Shown here piece by piece: positions 1 through 8,484 of a stretch of DNA of 64,000 nucleotides. The position numbers and the translations under genes were made by a program. Each line of letters opens with the position of its first letter. The stretch's first letter is position 1. This DNA is from Candidatus Zixiibacteriota bacterium (lineage in GTDB: Bacteria; Zixibacteria; MSB-5A5; GN15; FEB-12). The stretch spans positions 332,041-396,040 of the forward strand of contig JAOUBJ010000002.1 of assembly GCA_029860345.1 (NCBI GenBank), in the 5' to 3' direction. Below the pieces are notes generated by a model that worked only from the letters and a program-made list of their open reading frames with translations, was not told where the DNA came from and made no database searches.

Positions 1-32
1 CTCCTGTTAGAGCAACAGCGAATCTATCTGTG

Positions 33-75
33 AAGCCGGGATACACACTATCGAGTGTGGTCCCGGCTTTCTTTT
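33..75 (+). terminator. Rho-independent terminator
   Basis: A 9-bp outer stem (AAGCCGGGA at 33-41 with TCCCGGCTT at 61-69) encloses a second short CACAC/GTGTG stem and is followed by TCTTTT. It would end a rightward transcript entering from outside the window. Confidence 0.6.
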
Positions 76-294
76 GGGCAGGCGCTAGTGGCTTGCCATT
101 TGCGTGGTGCACACCGCAACATACGAGTCCGTCATGCCGAGGTGAGTCCAGGCATGAGATTGCCGCGCTTCTCCGCTCCGCCTGCGGCGGGGATCGTGCG
201 CAATGACGAGAATCTGGACTCATTCACCACTCCCCAGTGGTGCCTTTCGTCACACAATGAAAGGCCAATCAGGGGCAACTTTGTAGGAATTTTG

Positions 295-323
295 TTGACA
301 TGGCCGAAGACCGGCCAGATATT
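295..323 (+). promoter_or_regulatory. Candidate promoter for the TonB-dependent receptor gene
   Basis: A perfect TTGACA (295-300) is followed by a 17-bp spacer and GATATT (318-323). The -10 is weak, but the site lies about 130 bp upstream of the receptor start, facing it. The rest of 76-449 holds no gene I can support; around 130-230 it carries a copy of a dispersed intergenic element resembling those at 21.5 and 49.3 kb. Confidence 0.35.
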
Positions 324-449
324 TGATGTTCCACATCAAAAGAGCTGACCCTCGATCTAAACTTCGGGGTCGGCAAGCAGGTTTTTTCACCGCGGTGCCT
401 GACGGAGACCCGAGTTCTTCACAGGCTCGGCAACAAAGGAGAACCCGAA

Positions 450-3254
450 ATGTTAGATCGTCAAATGCTCTGGCCCGTAAGCAAGCTGGTTCTAGGTCTG
501 ACACTGATCGTGTTGTGCGCGGCCGCAACCATAAGCGGTGGAACCATAAGCGGCAACGTCTCGGATGTCACAAGTGGTGATGGTTTATTGGGAGCGACTG
601 TTACCGCGATACCTACTGATGAGACGGTCGATTGGGTCCAACAAGCCACCTCTGAAAGCGGTGCTTTCGAACTCAAGAACTTACCTGCCGGTGAGTACAC
701 GGTCAAAGTAACTTTCATGGGCTTCGTCACCACGTCGTACACGGTGAATCTTGATTCCGAGTCTGCGTCTGAAACGTTGGACGCTGCCTTGAAGCCTGCT
801 CTGTTGAATTTTGGTGTGGTTTCGGTGACGGCCTCTCGTACTCCGGAGAAAACTGTGGACGCGCCTGCTTCGGTGAGTGTGGTCAAGTCAGAAGAAATCC
901 AGGAGCGGACCACCCTGACACCGACCGAACATATTAAGGGTCTGCCGGCGGTCGATGTTGCCTCCACCGGTCTCAACCAGTCGAACGCGGTCGTGCGCGG
1001 TTTCAACAATATTTTCTCCGGTGCTCTTCTGGTGCTGGTCGATGATCGCCTGGCCAGAGTGCCCTCCCTGAGGTTTAACGCCTATAACTTTATTTCAACG
1101 CCCAACGAGGACATTGAGCGTATTGAAATAGTCTCCGGTCCGGGTTCTGCTCTGTATGGACCTAACACATCCAACGGCGTGATGCACATGGTGACCAAGT
1201 CGCCCTTTGAGTCGCAGGGAACCACTGTTAGTCTCGGCCGCGGTGAACGCAGTTTGGGCATCGGCTCTTTTCGCCACGCCGGTAGTTACCAAAACCGCAT
1301 CGGTTACAAGATTTCCGGTCAGTACTATCAGGGTAACGACTGGGAATCGTTTGAGCCGTCAGAGCCCGAGAAAATCCAGTTGGTTCGGCTGACTACCTCC
1401 GGCGAGGAAACAATCGGCGATTCAATTGTCAACAGCCGCGATTTTGATATCGAAAGAATCGCCGCCGACGCCCGCGTTGACTTCCTCGTCAATGAAGACC
1501 TCTCGCTCAGACTCAACTCAGGCTTCAATCGGGCCAGCAGTATCGAACTTACAGGTCTCGGTGCCGGACAGGCCATTGACTGGACCTACAACTATTACCA
1601 GGCTCGCATGAAATACAAAGACCTGTTTGTTCAGGGATTCGTAAACATGAGCGATGCCGGGGATACCTATCTTTTGACCAGCGGTCGCCTGATCGTCGAT
1701 AAGTCTCGGCTTTGGGTGGCTCAGTTGCAGCATCGCTACTCGCCGTCCGAACGAGTCAACCTCACTTACGGTTTGGATGCCATCTATACACGCCCCAACA
1801 CCGAGGCGACTATCAATGGTCGTCATGAGGACGATGACAGCATCGATGAATTGGGCGCCTATCTGCAATCCGACATGAAATTGAACGACCAGTTCAAGCT
1901 GATCGCCGCTGCTCGTGTCGATGACAACAACAGACTTAAGGATATGGTTTTTTCACCGCGTGCGGCCCTGGTCTACCAGCCGAAACCCGGTCAGAACTTC
2001 CGCGCGACCTACAATCGTGCTTACAGTACGCCGGACAACAACAACCTCTTTTTGGACATCCTACAAAAGCCGGACGTGTTTGGCATCGGCGCGAGTTTCT
2101 CAGGAGTGTTGGGCTATGAGCCGAATATCGACTTGCGGGTGCAGGGTGTGCCCGAGACAGGTTTCACCTGGCGGATGACCGATGCCGGTCCTTCGTTCCG
2201 TTCGCCCTTTGCGCCGCTGGCCGGTCTTACATCGTCCGACTACATAGCATTCAACGATCCGGCGTTCACCAATGTCATGTGGACAGTCGGCCGTGGAGCC
2301 GTGCTGGCCGCAGTCCCGGCCGGATTGCAGACCGCGGTTGCCTCTGTGACACCGCCCGTGGTGACCGGCGTGAACAACACTCTGATGACGCTGGACCCGG
2401 ACATCGGGACCTTCGTGCCGTCGACGGTCGACGATATTGCCGACATTGAGCGGCTGGAACCGACCATTACGCAGACATTCGAGCTGGGCTACAAGGGTAA
2501 CGTCGGTAACCGGTTCAGTTTCTCAGTCGATGCCTACCGCACCAACAAAGACAATTTCATCGGCCCTTTAACTGTTGAAACACCGAACATCTTCATGGAC
2601 CCGGCCACCCTGGCTGCTTATCTGGGACCAGAGTTCGCGGCCAACTATGCCGCAGCCGACCCAGCCACCCAGGCGGCGCTGGATAATCTTGACGCCAACG
2701 GCAACGGCCCGGTCGATGAACTGACCGCCATGTTCGTCGGTGGCGCAGCCGGGATTCCATTTGGTACGGCCAGTCCGGAGCAGGCTTATGTGCCGGATGC
2801 GGTGATGGTAACCTATCGCAACTTTGGCGACGTTTCGTTTTACGGCGCGGATTTCGCCTTTGCCTGTCATCTTCACCGGAACTGGGACCTTGGCGGTGTT
2901 TACTCTTATGTCTCCAAGAACTTCTTTGAGAAGAATGAGGACCAGGTACACGACATCAACCTGAACGCTCCCAGGCATAAGGTTGGTTTGTCGCTTCGAT
3001 GGGCGCATCCGGAGCATGGTCTGAATGCTCAGACGCGCTTCCGGTGGGTGGATGAATTCGACATGGACAGTCCCTTCTTCGGGTCGACCGTCGAGTCGTA
3101 CTACTTGTTCGATCTGAATGTGGGCGTGAAGCTCTTTGAGGCTACTAATCTTTCGCTTACCATTCAGAATGTCCTGGATGAAAAGCATATCGAGTTTGTC
3201 GGCGGACCGGAACTTGGACGTTTGGCCATCGCCCGTGTCACCCAGACTTTCTGA
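450..3254 (+). CDS. TonB-dependent outer-membrane receptor
   Basis: A 934-aa outer-membrane receptor. The start follows AAAGGAG with good spacing and gives a signal peptide (about residues 1-25). Next comes a carboxypeptidase-regulatory-like beta-sandwich (about 30-110, with GAFELKNLPAGEYTVKV), as in SusC-like receptors. A plug domain spans about 120-250 (VSVTASRTPE, then IERIEIVSGPGSALYGPNTSNGV), followed by a long beta-barrel ending in the aromatic outer-membrane signature VTQTF. The family takes up large or scarce ligands using TonB/ExbBD energy. The ligand cannot be told, and no SusD partner or TonB gene is adjacent. It stands alone between a candidate promoter and a strong terminator, so it is probably monocistronic. 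Confidence 0.92.
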   Translation: MLDRQMLWPVSKLVLGLTLIVLCAAATISGGTISGNVSDVTSGDGLLGATVTAIPTDETVDWVQQATSESGAFELKNLPAGEYTVKVTFMGFVTTSYTVNLDSESASETLDAALKPALLNFGVVSVTASRTPEKTVDAPASVSVVKSEEIQERTTLTPTEHIKGLPAVDVASTGLNQSNAVVRGFNNIFSGALLVLVDDRLARVPSLRFNAYNFISTPNEDIERIEIVSGPGSALYGPNTSNGVMHMVTKSPFESQGTTVSLGRGERSLGIGSFRHAGSYQNRIGYKISGQYYQGNDWESFEPSEPEKIQLVRLTTSGEETIGDSIVNSRDFDIERIAADARVDFLVNEDLSLRLNSGFNRASSIELTGLGAGQAIDWTYNYYQARMKYKDLFVQGFVNMSDAGDTYLLTSGRLIVDKSRLWVAQLQHRYSPSERVNLTYGLDAIYTRPNTEATINGRHEDDDSIDELGAYLQSDMKLNDQFKLIAAARVDDNNRLKDMVFSPRAALVYQPKPGQNFRATYNRAYSTPDNNNLFLDILQKPDVFGIGASFSGVLGYEPNIDLRVQGVPETGFTWRMTDAGPSFRSPFAPLAGLTSSDYIAFNDPAFTNVMWTVGRGAVLAAVPAGLQTAVASVTPPVVTGVNNTLMTLDPDIGTFVPSTVDDIADIERLEPTITQTFELGYKGNVGNRFSFSVDAYRTNKDNFIGPLTVETPNIFMDPATLAAYLGPEFAANYAAADPATQAALDNLDANGNGPVDELTAMFVGGAAGIPFGTASPEQAYVPDAVMVTYRNFGDVSFYGADFAFACHLHRNWDLGGVYSYVSKNFFEKNEDQVHDINLNAPRHKVGLSLRWAHPEHGLNAQTRFRWVDEFDMDSPFFGSTVESYYLFDLNVGVKLFEATNLSLTIQNVLDEKHIEFVGGPELGRLAIARVTQTF

Positions 3255-3276
3255 TCTTACCACACAGCTTTTCTAC

Positions 3277-3310
3277 GCCCGGCGGTGCACCAGCATCGCC
3301 GGGCTTCTTT
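3277..3310 (+). terminator. Rho-independent terminator after the TonB receptor
   Basis: Stem GCCCGGCG (3277-3284) pairs with CGCCGGGC (3297-3304) around a 12-nt loop and is followed by TTCTTT. It sits 22 bp after the receptor stop codon. Confidence 0.7.
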
Positions 3311-3335
3311 GTGTATACCACTCCTTGTCAATCAA

Positions 3336-3412
3336 CGGCCGGTCACACGGATTCGCTGACGTCCTCCGCGGCGGACAAGACCCACCGCAACAGACTGGAG
3401 GCCTTTTTCAAC
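3336..3412 (+). repeat. Dispersed intergenic repeat (copy 1; inverted copy at 38709-38788)
   Basis: This 77-bp stretch reappears in inverted orientation at 38709-38788 with roughly three quarters of positions conserved. Shared blocks are the core GGTCACACG, GACCCACCGCAAC and the terminal TTTTTCAAC. It has no coding signal. It makes up much of the 309-bp gap between the receptor and the porin. Confidence 0.5.
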
Positions 3413-3500
3413 ACTCCCCTTACAGCGGGTATCCGTTCTGATCATGTCTGATCTGTGTACATTCGCGATATCATTGGTTCTTGCCCCCCACCAGTTTTTC

Positions 3501-3529
3501 TTGACAGCCGCCGGTAAATCCGCTAGTGT
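3501..3529 (+). promoter_or_regulatory. Candidate promoter of the porin/PBP/kinase cluster
   Basis: TTGACA (3501-3506), a 17-bp spacer, then TAGTGT (3524-3529), 35 bp before the porin start codon. The -35 is perfect and the -10 is poor. Confidence 0.4.
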
Positions 3530-3563
3530 GCAGCAAAGTCTGTCCAAACGAAGAAAGTGAAAA

Positions 3564-4742
3564 ATGTCCAAACCAAGACAGTGTCTTCTCGGTTTCGTCG
3601 TAGCAATTGCGCTCCTCCTGCCGATCAGCGCATCAGCGGACGAACAACCTATCAAGATATTCGGCTACTTTCAAACTAAACTCGGTCACATCAATATTCC
3701 CCCCGGACACAATGAGAACTCGTTTCTCGTGCAACAACTCAATCTGATACTTAGTAAGGATATCGGAGATCGATGGCGAACGCATGTCAATTTCGAGTTC
3801 CTCAATACGTATTCATCGGCGCGTAACTGGGGAGATATGAATCTCGAAGAAGCCTGGCTGAGATACAAACCAAACGACCGTCTCAGCTTTCGATTCGGAT
3901 TGCAGATTCCGATATTCAACAACTTGAATGCTATCAAGACGAAGATGCCGCTTCTGCCATATATCCTCCGTCCCTTTCCGTACGAATCTTCATTTAGCGA
4001 GATCATAAACATCGAGGCGATGGCGCCGCAACGAGCTTTCGTGCAGGTGGACGGCTATCTTCCTCTGGGGCCGGATAAACTCGAGTTCGCGGCCTACCTG
4101 GGTAACAGTCCCGACATCGACAGCGCCGGCGGGCGCGAACATTTTGTGCGCGGCGCTGATACCACCAACAGCTTTTTGGTAGGCGGGAGGGTTGGTCTTA
4201 ATGTCCGCGAAGACGTAAAGATCGGTGTATCGATCACGCGCGATCAAACCAATATGCTGGCGCCGCTGGCCGATCCTCTTGGCGAGGATGTGTCGCGTTT
4301 CGAAAGTGCTCTCAGGCTCAGGCTTGGCGGCGACCTCTCGTTTCAGTGGCGTGACATATACTGGGAGAGCGAGGCGATCTATGTGACCGTTGAGGAGGAC
4401 AAGGAAGATTTTGATCTGGACATGACCTATCTTTATGGTACCCTGGGCTATCACTTCAGCGAGCAACTGTTTGTTTACGGAAACCTGCAATACACGGACG
4501 GCAATGAAGGGAACGCACGACGGGAGATCGACGACTCGGTCAGCCCGGCCGATACGACGATAGTGACATTCAGAACCAACGCCGAATCCACTTTTCTGGT
4601 CGCCGGGGCCACATATTCCATCAACGACAGAATCGTACTCAAACTCCAATACGGCAAATACGACGGAACGGTAACACCGAAGTACGTGAGTGAATTGGAT
4701 GAGCTTAGGTTTTTTGCAGCAGCCGTGTCGGTGATGTTCTAG
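3564..4742 (+). CDS. Porin-like outer-membrane beta-barrel protein
   Basis: A 392-aa protein with a signal peptide (cleavage expected after ISASA, about residue 25). Its alternating amphipathic beta-strands resemble phosphate-selective porin-type barrels: the mature N-terminus has IKIFGYFQTKLGHINI, strands such as LSFRFGLQIPIF follow, and the C-terminus is VSVMF with terminal Phe. The ribosome-binding site (GAAAG) is weak. It is followed 2 bp later by a PBP-like gene and then a sensor kinase. Porin, small PBP-like protein and kinase or GGDEF protein occur together in other Gram-negative bacteria, suggesting a ligand-sensing set. The substrate is not identifiable. Confidence 0.75.
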   Translation: MSKPRQCLLGFVVAIALLLPISASADEQPIKIFGYFQTKLGHINIPPGHNENSFLVQQLNLILSKDIGDRWRTHVNFEFLNTYSSARNWGDMNLEEAWLRYKPNDRLSFRFGLQIPIFNNLNAIKTKMPLLPYILRPFPYESSFSEIINIEAMAPQRAFVQVDGYLPLGPDKLEFAAYLGNSPDIDSAGGREHFVRGADTTNSFLVGGRVGLNVREDVKIGVSITRDQTNMLAPLADPLGEDVSRFESALRLRLGGDLSFQWRDIYWESEAIYVTVEEDKEDFDLDMTYLYGTLGYHFSEQLFVYGNLQYTDGNEGNARREIDDSVSPADTTIVTFRTNAESTFLVAGATYSINDRIVLKLQYGKYDGTVTPKYVSELDELRFFAAAVSVMF

Positions 4743-4744
4743 CC

Positions 4745-5185
4745 ATGAAGACCTACTGGTATAAGTATCGTAGTGTAGTCGCCTTCTTCTGTGTTCTTGC
4801 GACGTTCGCCGTTGGCAAGGCACAGATAGCCGTGATTGCCAATACATCGGTTCCGATTGAGAGTCTCGACAAGGAGATGCTCTTCGATGTGTACAGGTGT
4901 GATGTGCAGACATGGGACGACGACACCAAGATCATGGTGTGGGATCTGGGTGAGCGCGGCGCGACCCGAAAGGCGTTCTACGAGTTCATCGGAAAGAGGC
5001 CTTCTCGCATGAAATCTCTGTGGATGAAAAAGCTCCTAACCGGCGACGGCGACCCTCCCGAGGTGGCTGAGTCCGAGGAGGAGATGCTCGAGAAGATTAT
5101 CGGCACACCTGGGGCGATTGGATACGTAAACCAGGAGTTGGTGGACGACCGCGTTAAGCTCCTGCTGGTCATTGAAGAAGAGTAG
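4745..5185 (+). CDS. Small PstS-like (PBP-like) periplasmic protein
   Basis: A 146-aa exported protein with a signal peptide (cleaved near VGKAQ, about residue 27). The mature part resembles the short stand-alone PBP-like domains related to phosphate-binding PstS: IAVIANTSVP, a middle LFDVYRCDVQTWDDDTKIMVWDL, and a C-terminal TPGAIGYV, the hallmark turn of that fold. It is about half the size of true PstS, so it is more likely a sensor-associated binding protein than a transporter subunit. It begins 2 bp after the porin stop, indicating co-transcription, and precedes the histidine kinase. A role in presenting a ligand to that kinase is inference. Confidence 0.7.
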   Translation: MKTYWYKYRSVVAFFCVLATFAVGKAQIAVIANTSVPIESLDKEMLFDVYRCDVQTWDDDTKIMVWDLGERGATRKAFYEFIGKRPSRMKSLWMKKLLTGDGDPPEVAESEEEMLEKIIGTPGAIGYVNQELVDDRVKLLLVIEEE

Positions 5186-5289
5186 AATGGGATCGATTGG
5201 GTGTCAACAGTGGGCCGACGACTCAGTGCGATGAGTAGGACAAGGCCTATCCGCCCTGTCGTGTCCACTCCGTTCTCGTCAGTGAGAAT

Positions 5290-6951
5290 ATGCGTTTCAG
5301 GGACCTAAGTCTCAAGTCCAAGCAGCTAGTTGCATTCGCGCTGGTTCTGGCCGTGGTAACGACGGCCGCCGGATTCATCTTTCACCGCATGACCCTTCTG
5401 ACGGAGTCGTTCGACGAAGTGGCGATCAACTGGTTGCCGCGATCTGTGGCCATTGCCGAGCTGAGTCGGGGTATCAGTAACTACCGCACGCTTGCCCTCC
5501 AGCACACCCTCACAACCGATGCGTCGGCAAAATCGTCGCTCGAAAGGCTAATCAGTTTGCAGATCGATCAGATCGGCGACTACCTGGATAGATACGAATC
5601 ACTCCGAGGCCGATCGCGCGAGAGTGGACTGGTGTCGGCCACCGAAGATTCTCTCTATGAGATGTTCGATTCGGATTGGGATGAGTACCAATCTGTCTTT
5701 CAGGAATGGATACAACTCTCACGACAAGATGACAATGAAGCTGCCAGAGCACTCATCGCCGGAACCGGGGCCATGCTCCACGAAAACATTCGAGAGCATC
5801 TGGAGGAACTGGTCGACCATATCACCGAGGCGTCTTCCAACGCGGTCAGCCGGGCCGAGGAACGTCATCATTCCACCCGAAAGGTCTTTGGATTCCTACT
5901 GCTCGTATCGATGGCCCTTTCAGCCCTGATTGCGGTGAGCATGACCCGCTTGATCGCCCGCCCACTTCAGCAACTCGCCACAGCTACCGAGCATGTCTCC
6001 GAAGGCAATCTCGACGTTCATCTCGATGTCTCCGGGAATGACGAAATCGGCAGTCTCGGTCAGTCGTTCAATCACATGGCGCTGTCGATACGCCAGGCAA
6101 GGGCCAAGACCGAGCAACAAGCTAAACGTCTGAGAGAACAAAACGCAGCCCTTGAGGCGGCCTTGGTGCGCCTCAAAGAAGCTCAAGAAGAGCTGCTTAT
6201 GAAAGAGAAGATGGCCAGCCTGGGAAAACTGGTGGCAGGTCTGGCGCACGAGATAAACAACCCGATTGGAACTGTTATCGGGTCCATGGACACTTCCAAA
6301 CGAGCTCTGAAGAAACTGAAAGACAAACTTGCCGGTGGAACCTCGCATTCAGACCTGCAAGTCGATCCGGAGTTCGAATTGTGTATAAACACGCTTAATA
6401 AAAGCACCGAGATTACGATGACAGCCAGTCAGCGTATTGCGAGCATAATTCAAAGTTTGAAAAACTTCTCCAGACTTGACGAGGCCGAATACCAGGTTGT
6501 CGACATTCATGAAGGTATTGAGAGCAGTTTGACTCTCCTGGGACACAAGGAACTCGGGCATGCCAATGTGGTCAAACGGTTTGGCGACCTGCCGCTGATA
6601 GGGTGCTATCCCGGACTTCTGAACCAGGTATTTATCAATCTCATCAGCAATGCCGCACAGGCAATTGTCGAGTCCGGCTCAATCACCGTCAGGACCCATC
6701 AAGCAGGGGACCGGGTAGTAATCGACATTACGGACACGGGCGTTGGGATTCCACCGGAACGATTGGAGAAGTTGTTCGATATCAGTTTCTCGACCGACAC
6801 ATCACGGGTAAAGATGGGCGCTGGTCTGGTGACCGCGCACAGTATGGTTCAGAAGCACGGCGGGCAAATCGAGGTTGCGAGTGTAGTCGGCGAAGGCTCA
6901 ACTTTCACGGTCACGCTCCCTCTGATTGCCAGGCAGGATAGTCCGGACTAG
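5290..6951 (+). CDS. HAMP-domain sensor histidine kinase
   Basis: A 553-aa membrane histidine kinase. One transmembrane helix spans about residues 11-30, then comes a helical periplasmic sensor rich in Ser, Glu and Arg (about 35-195), a second helix (about 198-220), HAMP (about 220-275), a coiled coil, and the HisKA region with phospho-acceptor His320 in LAHEINNPIG. The HATPase domain has N-box NLISNAAQAI and G1 box DTGVGIPP; the G2 segment reads KMGAGLVTAHSM rather than the usual GTGLGL. It lies 104 bp downstream of the PBP-like gene in the same direction, and no response regulator is adjacent. The start ATG has little Shine-Dalgarno character. Confidence 0.9.
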   Translation: MRFRDLSLKSKQLVAFALVLAVVTTAAGFIFHRMTLLTESFDEVAINWLPRSVAIAELSRGISNYRTLALQHTLTTDASAKSSLERLISLQIDQIGDYLDRYESLRGRSRESGLVSATEDSLYEMFDSDWDEYQSVFQEWIQLSRQDDNEAARALIAGTGAMLHENIREHLEELVDHITEASSNAVSRAEERHHSTRKVFGFLLLVSMALSALIAVSMTRLIARPLQQLATATEHVSEGNLDVHLDVSGNDEIGSLGQSFNHMALSIRQARAKTEQQAKRLREQNAALEAALVRLKEAQEELLMKEKMASLGKLVAGLAHEINNPIGTVIGSMDTSKRALKKLKDKLAGGTSHSDLQVDPEFELCINTLNKSTEITMTASQRIASIIQSLKNFSRLDEAEYQVVDIHEGIESSLTLLGHKELGHANVVKRFGDLPLIGCYPGLLNQVFINLISNAAQAIVESGSITVRTHQAGDRVVIDITDTGVGIPPERLEKLFDISFSTDTSRVKMGAGLVTAHSMVQKHGGQIEVASVVGEGSTFTVTLPLIARQDSPD

Positions 6952-7045
6952 TTGGCGGGTTGGGAGGCATTTGTGGTGGCTGCACAACAGCCCATGCCAG
7001 AGCCCCTGCAGAGTGATCGAACTGGCTTCCATCCGGATCGTTACG

Positions 7046-7690
7046 TTAGCTTGCCTCTTTGGGGTCCTGAAAAAGGATTGTCGCTACGTCATTCTTGATC
7101 GGGTCGCGACGGACGACGTACCAGCGCTTGTCGTCGTTCTGGCCGGTCTCAACGAACTGCGTGAACCGTTTCAGTTCTGGCAGCCGCGGCTGGTCATGAA
7201 TATGGGTCTTGTCGTAGCTGAATAGCGCTTCATAAACGAGTGTTCCGATTTCGGCAACCGGGCCGTTCCCAATAAGGTGCTTGCAAAGACCTTCCCAGGC
7301 CTCCTTGTCCTGATCGTCCCTGACATCGACGAATAGCTTGCTCTTCATGTACTTCGGAATCGACTCCTCGTACTCACCTTTTCGCAGGAGCGCAATGAAC
7401 TTCTCCTCCGCCCCGGCATAAATCTCCGAGTTGATAAGCGCTGTCTCCATGCCGACTCCGCGCTCTCTATTATTGGCTTTCTGAGCATAGGTTGGCGTGC
7501 AGATCAGCAGGACGAAGCGTGAAGATTCGACGGCCGCTTCGGCAAACCTGTGAATGTCGTAACCGGGCTTCAGGTCGGTCTGGTCAAGAACAACTTCCAA
7601 ACCGCGACTTGCCAGATCCTGAGCGGCACCCAGGACCCAGGCCTTGTGCTCTGCGTCATCATGTGAATAGCTGAAGAAAACTCGGGTCAT
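7046..7690 (-). CDS. SEFIR (TIR-like) domain protein
   Basis: A 214-aa soluble protein starting at the ATG giving MTRVFFSYSHDDAEHKAWV; an in-frame GTG 33 bp upstream is possible but the ATG has GTGAG before it. Residues 1 to about 145 match the SEFIR fold: box 1 FFSYSHDD, the VVLDQTDLKPG segment, FVLLICTPTYAQKA, and the characteristic GVGMETALINSEIY. The last 60 residues (KRWYVVRRDPIKN) are unassigned. SEFIR and TIR proteins act as interaction or NAD-cleaving modules in bacterial immunity and signalling. It stands alone, antisense to its neighbours, just outside a tRNA-Leu-bounded region, so a defence role is possible but unproven. Confidence 0.8.
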   Translation of the reverse strand: MTRVFFSYSHDDAEHKAWVLGAAQDLASRGLEVVLDQTDLKPGYDIHRFAEAAVESSRFVLLICTPTYAQKANNRERGVGMETALINSEIYAGAEEKFIALLRKGEYEESIPKYMKSKLFVDVRDDQDKEAWEGLCKHLIGNGPVAEIGTLVYEALFSYDKTHIHDQPRLPELKRFTQFVETGQNDDKRWYVVRRDPIKNDVATILFQDPKEAS

Positions 7691-8129
7691 TTCGCTCACT
7701 TTCGTGTAACCAGATAGCGCCACACCGAATTGCCGGCAGTAGTGTAATTCAGAAAAGCCGTCCGTATCGGCGTCTTGTCATCTGGCCGTGTTTTGGAACT
7801 GCCTGAACTCCTAAGGATAGACAGTTTCTCCCACAATGCCTACACCATGGTCTAGGTCCGGCATCTTTGCAACATACGTTCGTGTCCTCGGTTTCGCAAA
7901 CTAAACGCGCTTTCACCGCGATGGTCTGGAGTGATATCGGCGGGACCTACCGGTATCGATTATTGTCTAAGTGTGAGTACATTTTGAGATATCTGCACTT
8001 CATTCTCCGGGCGCTTGGTTGCCTTGATTTGGCCAAATGTGAGGCTCGTAGACAATCAGGCTCGGTGTGGCCGCCTGGGCCATATTCGATCTTGCGCGAC
8101 CACGGTTGACCCCCTATCCTACAAGCACT
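7691..8129. other. Intergenic region, nothing recognised
   Basis: No convincing gene, promoter or RNA was seen. Open frames here lack ribosome-binding sites and family resemblance. Confidence 0.5.
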
Positions 8130-8168
8130 GCCGGAGTGGTGGAATTGGTAGACACCAGGGACTTAAAA
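8130..8168 (+). pseudogene. 5' half of tRNA-Leu (39-nt exact copy)
   Basis: These 39 nt are identical to the first 39 nt of the intact tRNA-Leu(UAA) at 16726-16764, from acceptor strand through D-arm to the anticodon loop (CTTAAAA). After that the sequence diverges and there is no variable arm, T-arm or 3' acceptor. This is the structure expected at an attachment site where recombination occurred in the anticodon loop. Confidence 0.85.
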
Positions 8169-8309
8169 AGGGAAATCGCAAAAAACGCAAGTGATTGTAC
8201 TGCAACGAAACATGATGTACACCAGGGGAATACAACGTTTACTTACACGCATGTATTAACTCCTAATTGCCTCGATTTGGCCCTACTATGGACACTGTAT
8301 GGACACCGG
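8161..8309 (+). repeat. 149-bp direct repeat, left copy (right copy 16524-16672)
   Basis: The stretch from ACTTAAAA to TATGGACACCGG recurs at 16524-16672 with equal length and about 84% identity. Both copies begin with the tRNA-Leu anticodon-loop core ACTTAAAA. No conserved long reading frame explains the conservation. I read the pair as the ends (att-adjacent sequence) of an integrated or formerly integrated element of about 8.4 kb. Confidence 0.75.
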
Positions 8310-8439
8310 TGCATCGGCGCATGCGAGTTAGCTGCTGTCAGGCAAATAGAGTCATTCTTGATCACTCAATGGGTTGCCGGAGACTTAATGCGGATAGCGG
8401 AGAGGGGGTATGATAGCAAGGTGATAAGTCTCTAGATCC

Positions 8440-8477
8440 AACACCACCGGCCACAGTACCGGCATTGGGTGGTGAGC
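8440..8477 (-). terminator. Possible terminator hairpin downstream of the beta-propeller gene
   Basis: On the minus strand CACCACC pairs with GGTGGTG around an inner GCC/GGC stem, just after the stop codon of the leftward gene ending at 8485. There is no U-tract, so this may be only a hairpin. Between 8310 and 8439 I see nothing else. Confidence 0.3.
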
Positions 8478-8484
8478 AATAGAA

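Noticed and set aside
3990..4913. 307-codon open frame on the minus strand opposite the porin
   Set aside because: It lies antisense to a gene with signal peptide and barrel features, has no family resemblance or ribosome-binding site, and uses improbable residue composition (many His, Arg, Cys).
8067..8435. 122-codon plus-strand frame and its counterpart at 16424-16678
   Set aside because: Both run through tRNA-Leu fragments; amino-acid similarity is explained by the DNA repeat, with changes not concentrated at third positions and no ribosome-binding site.
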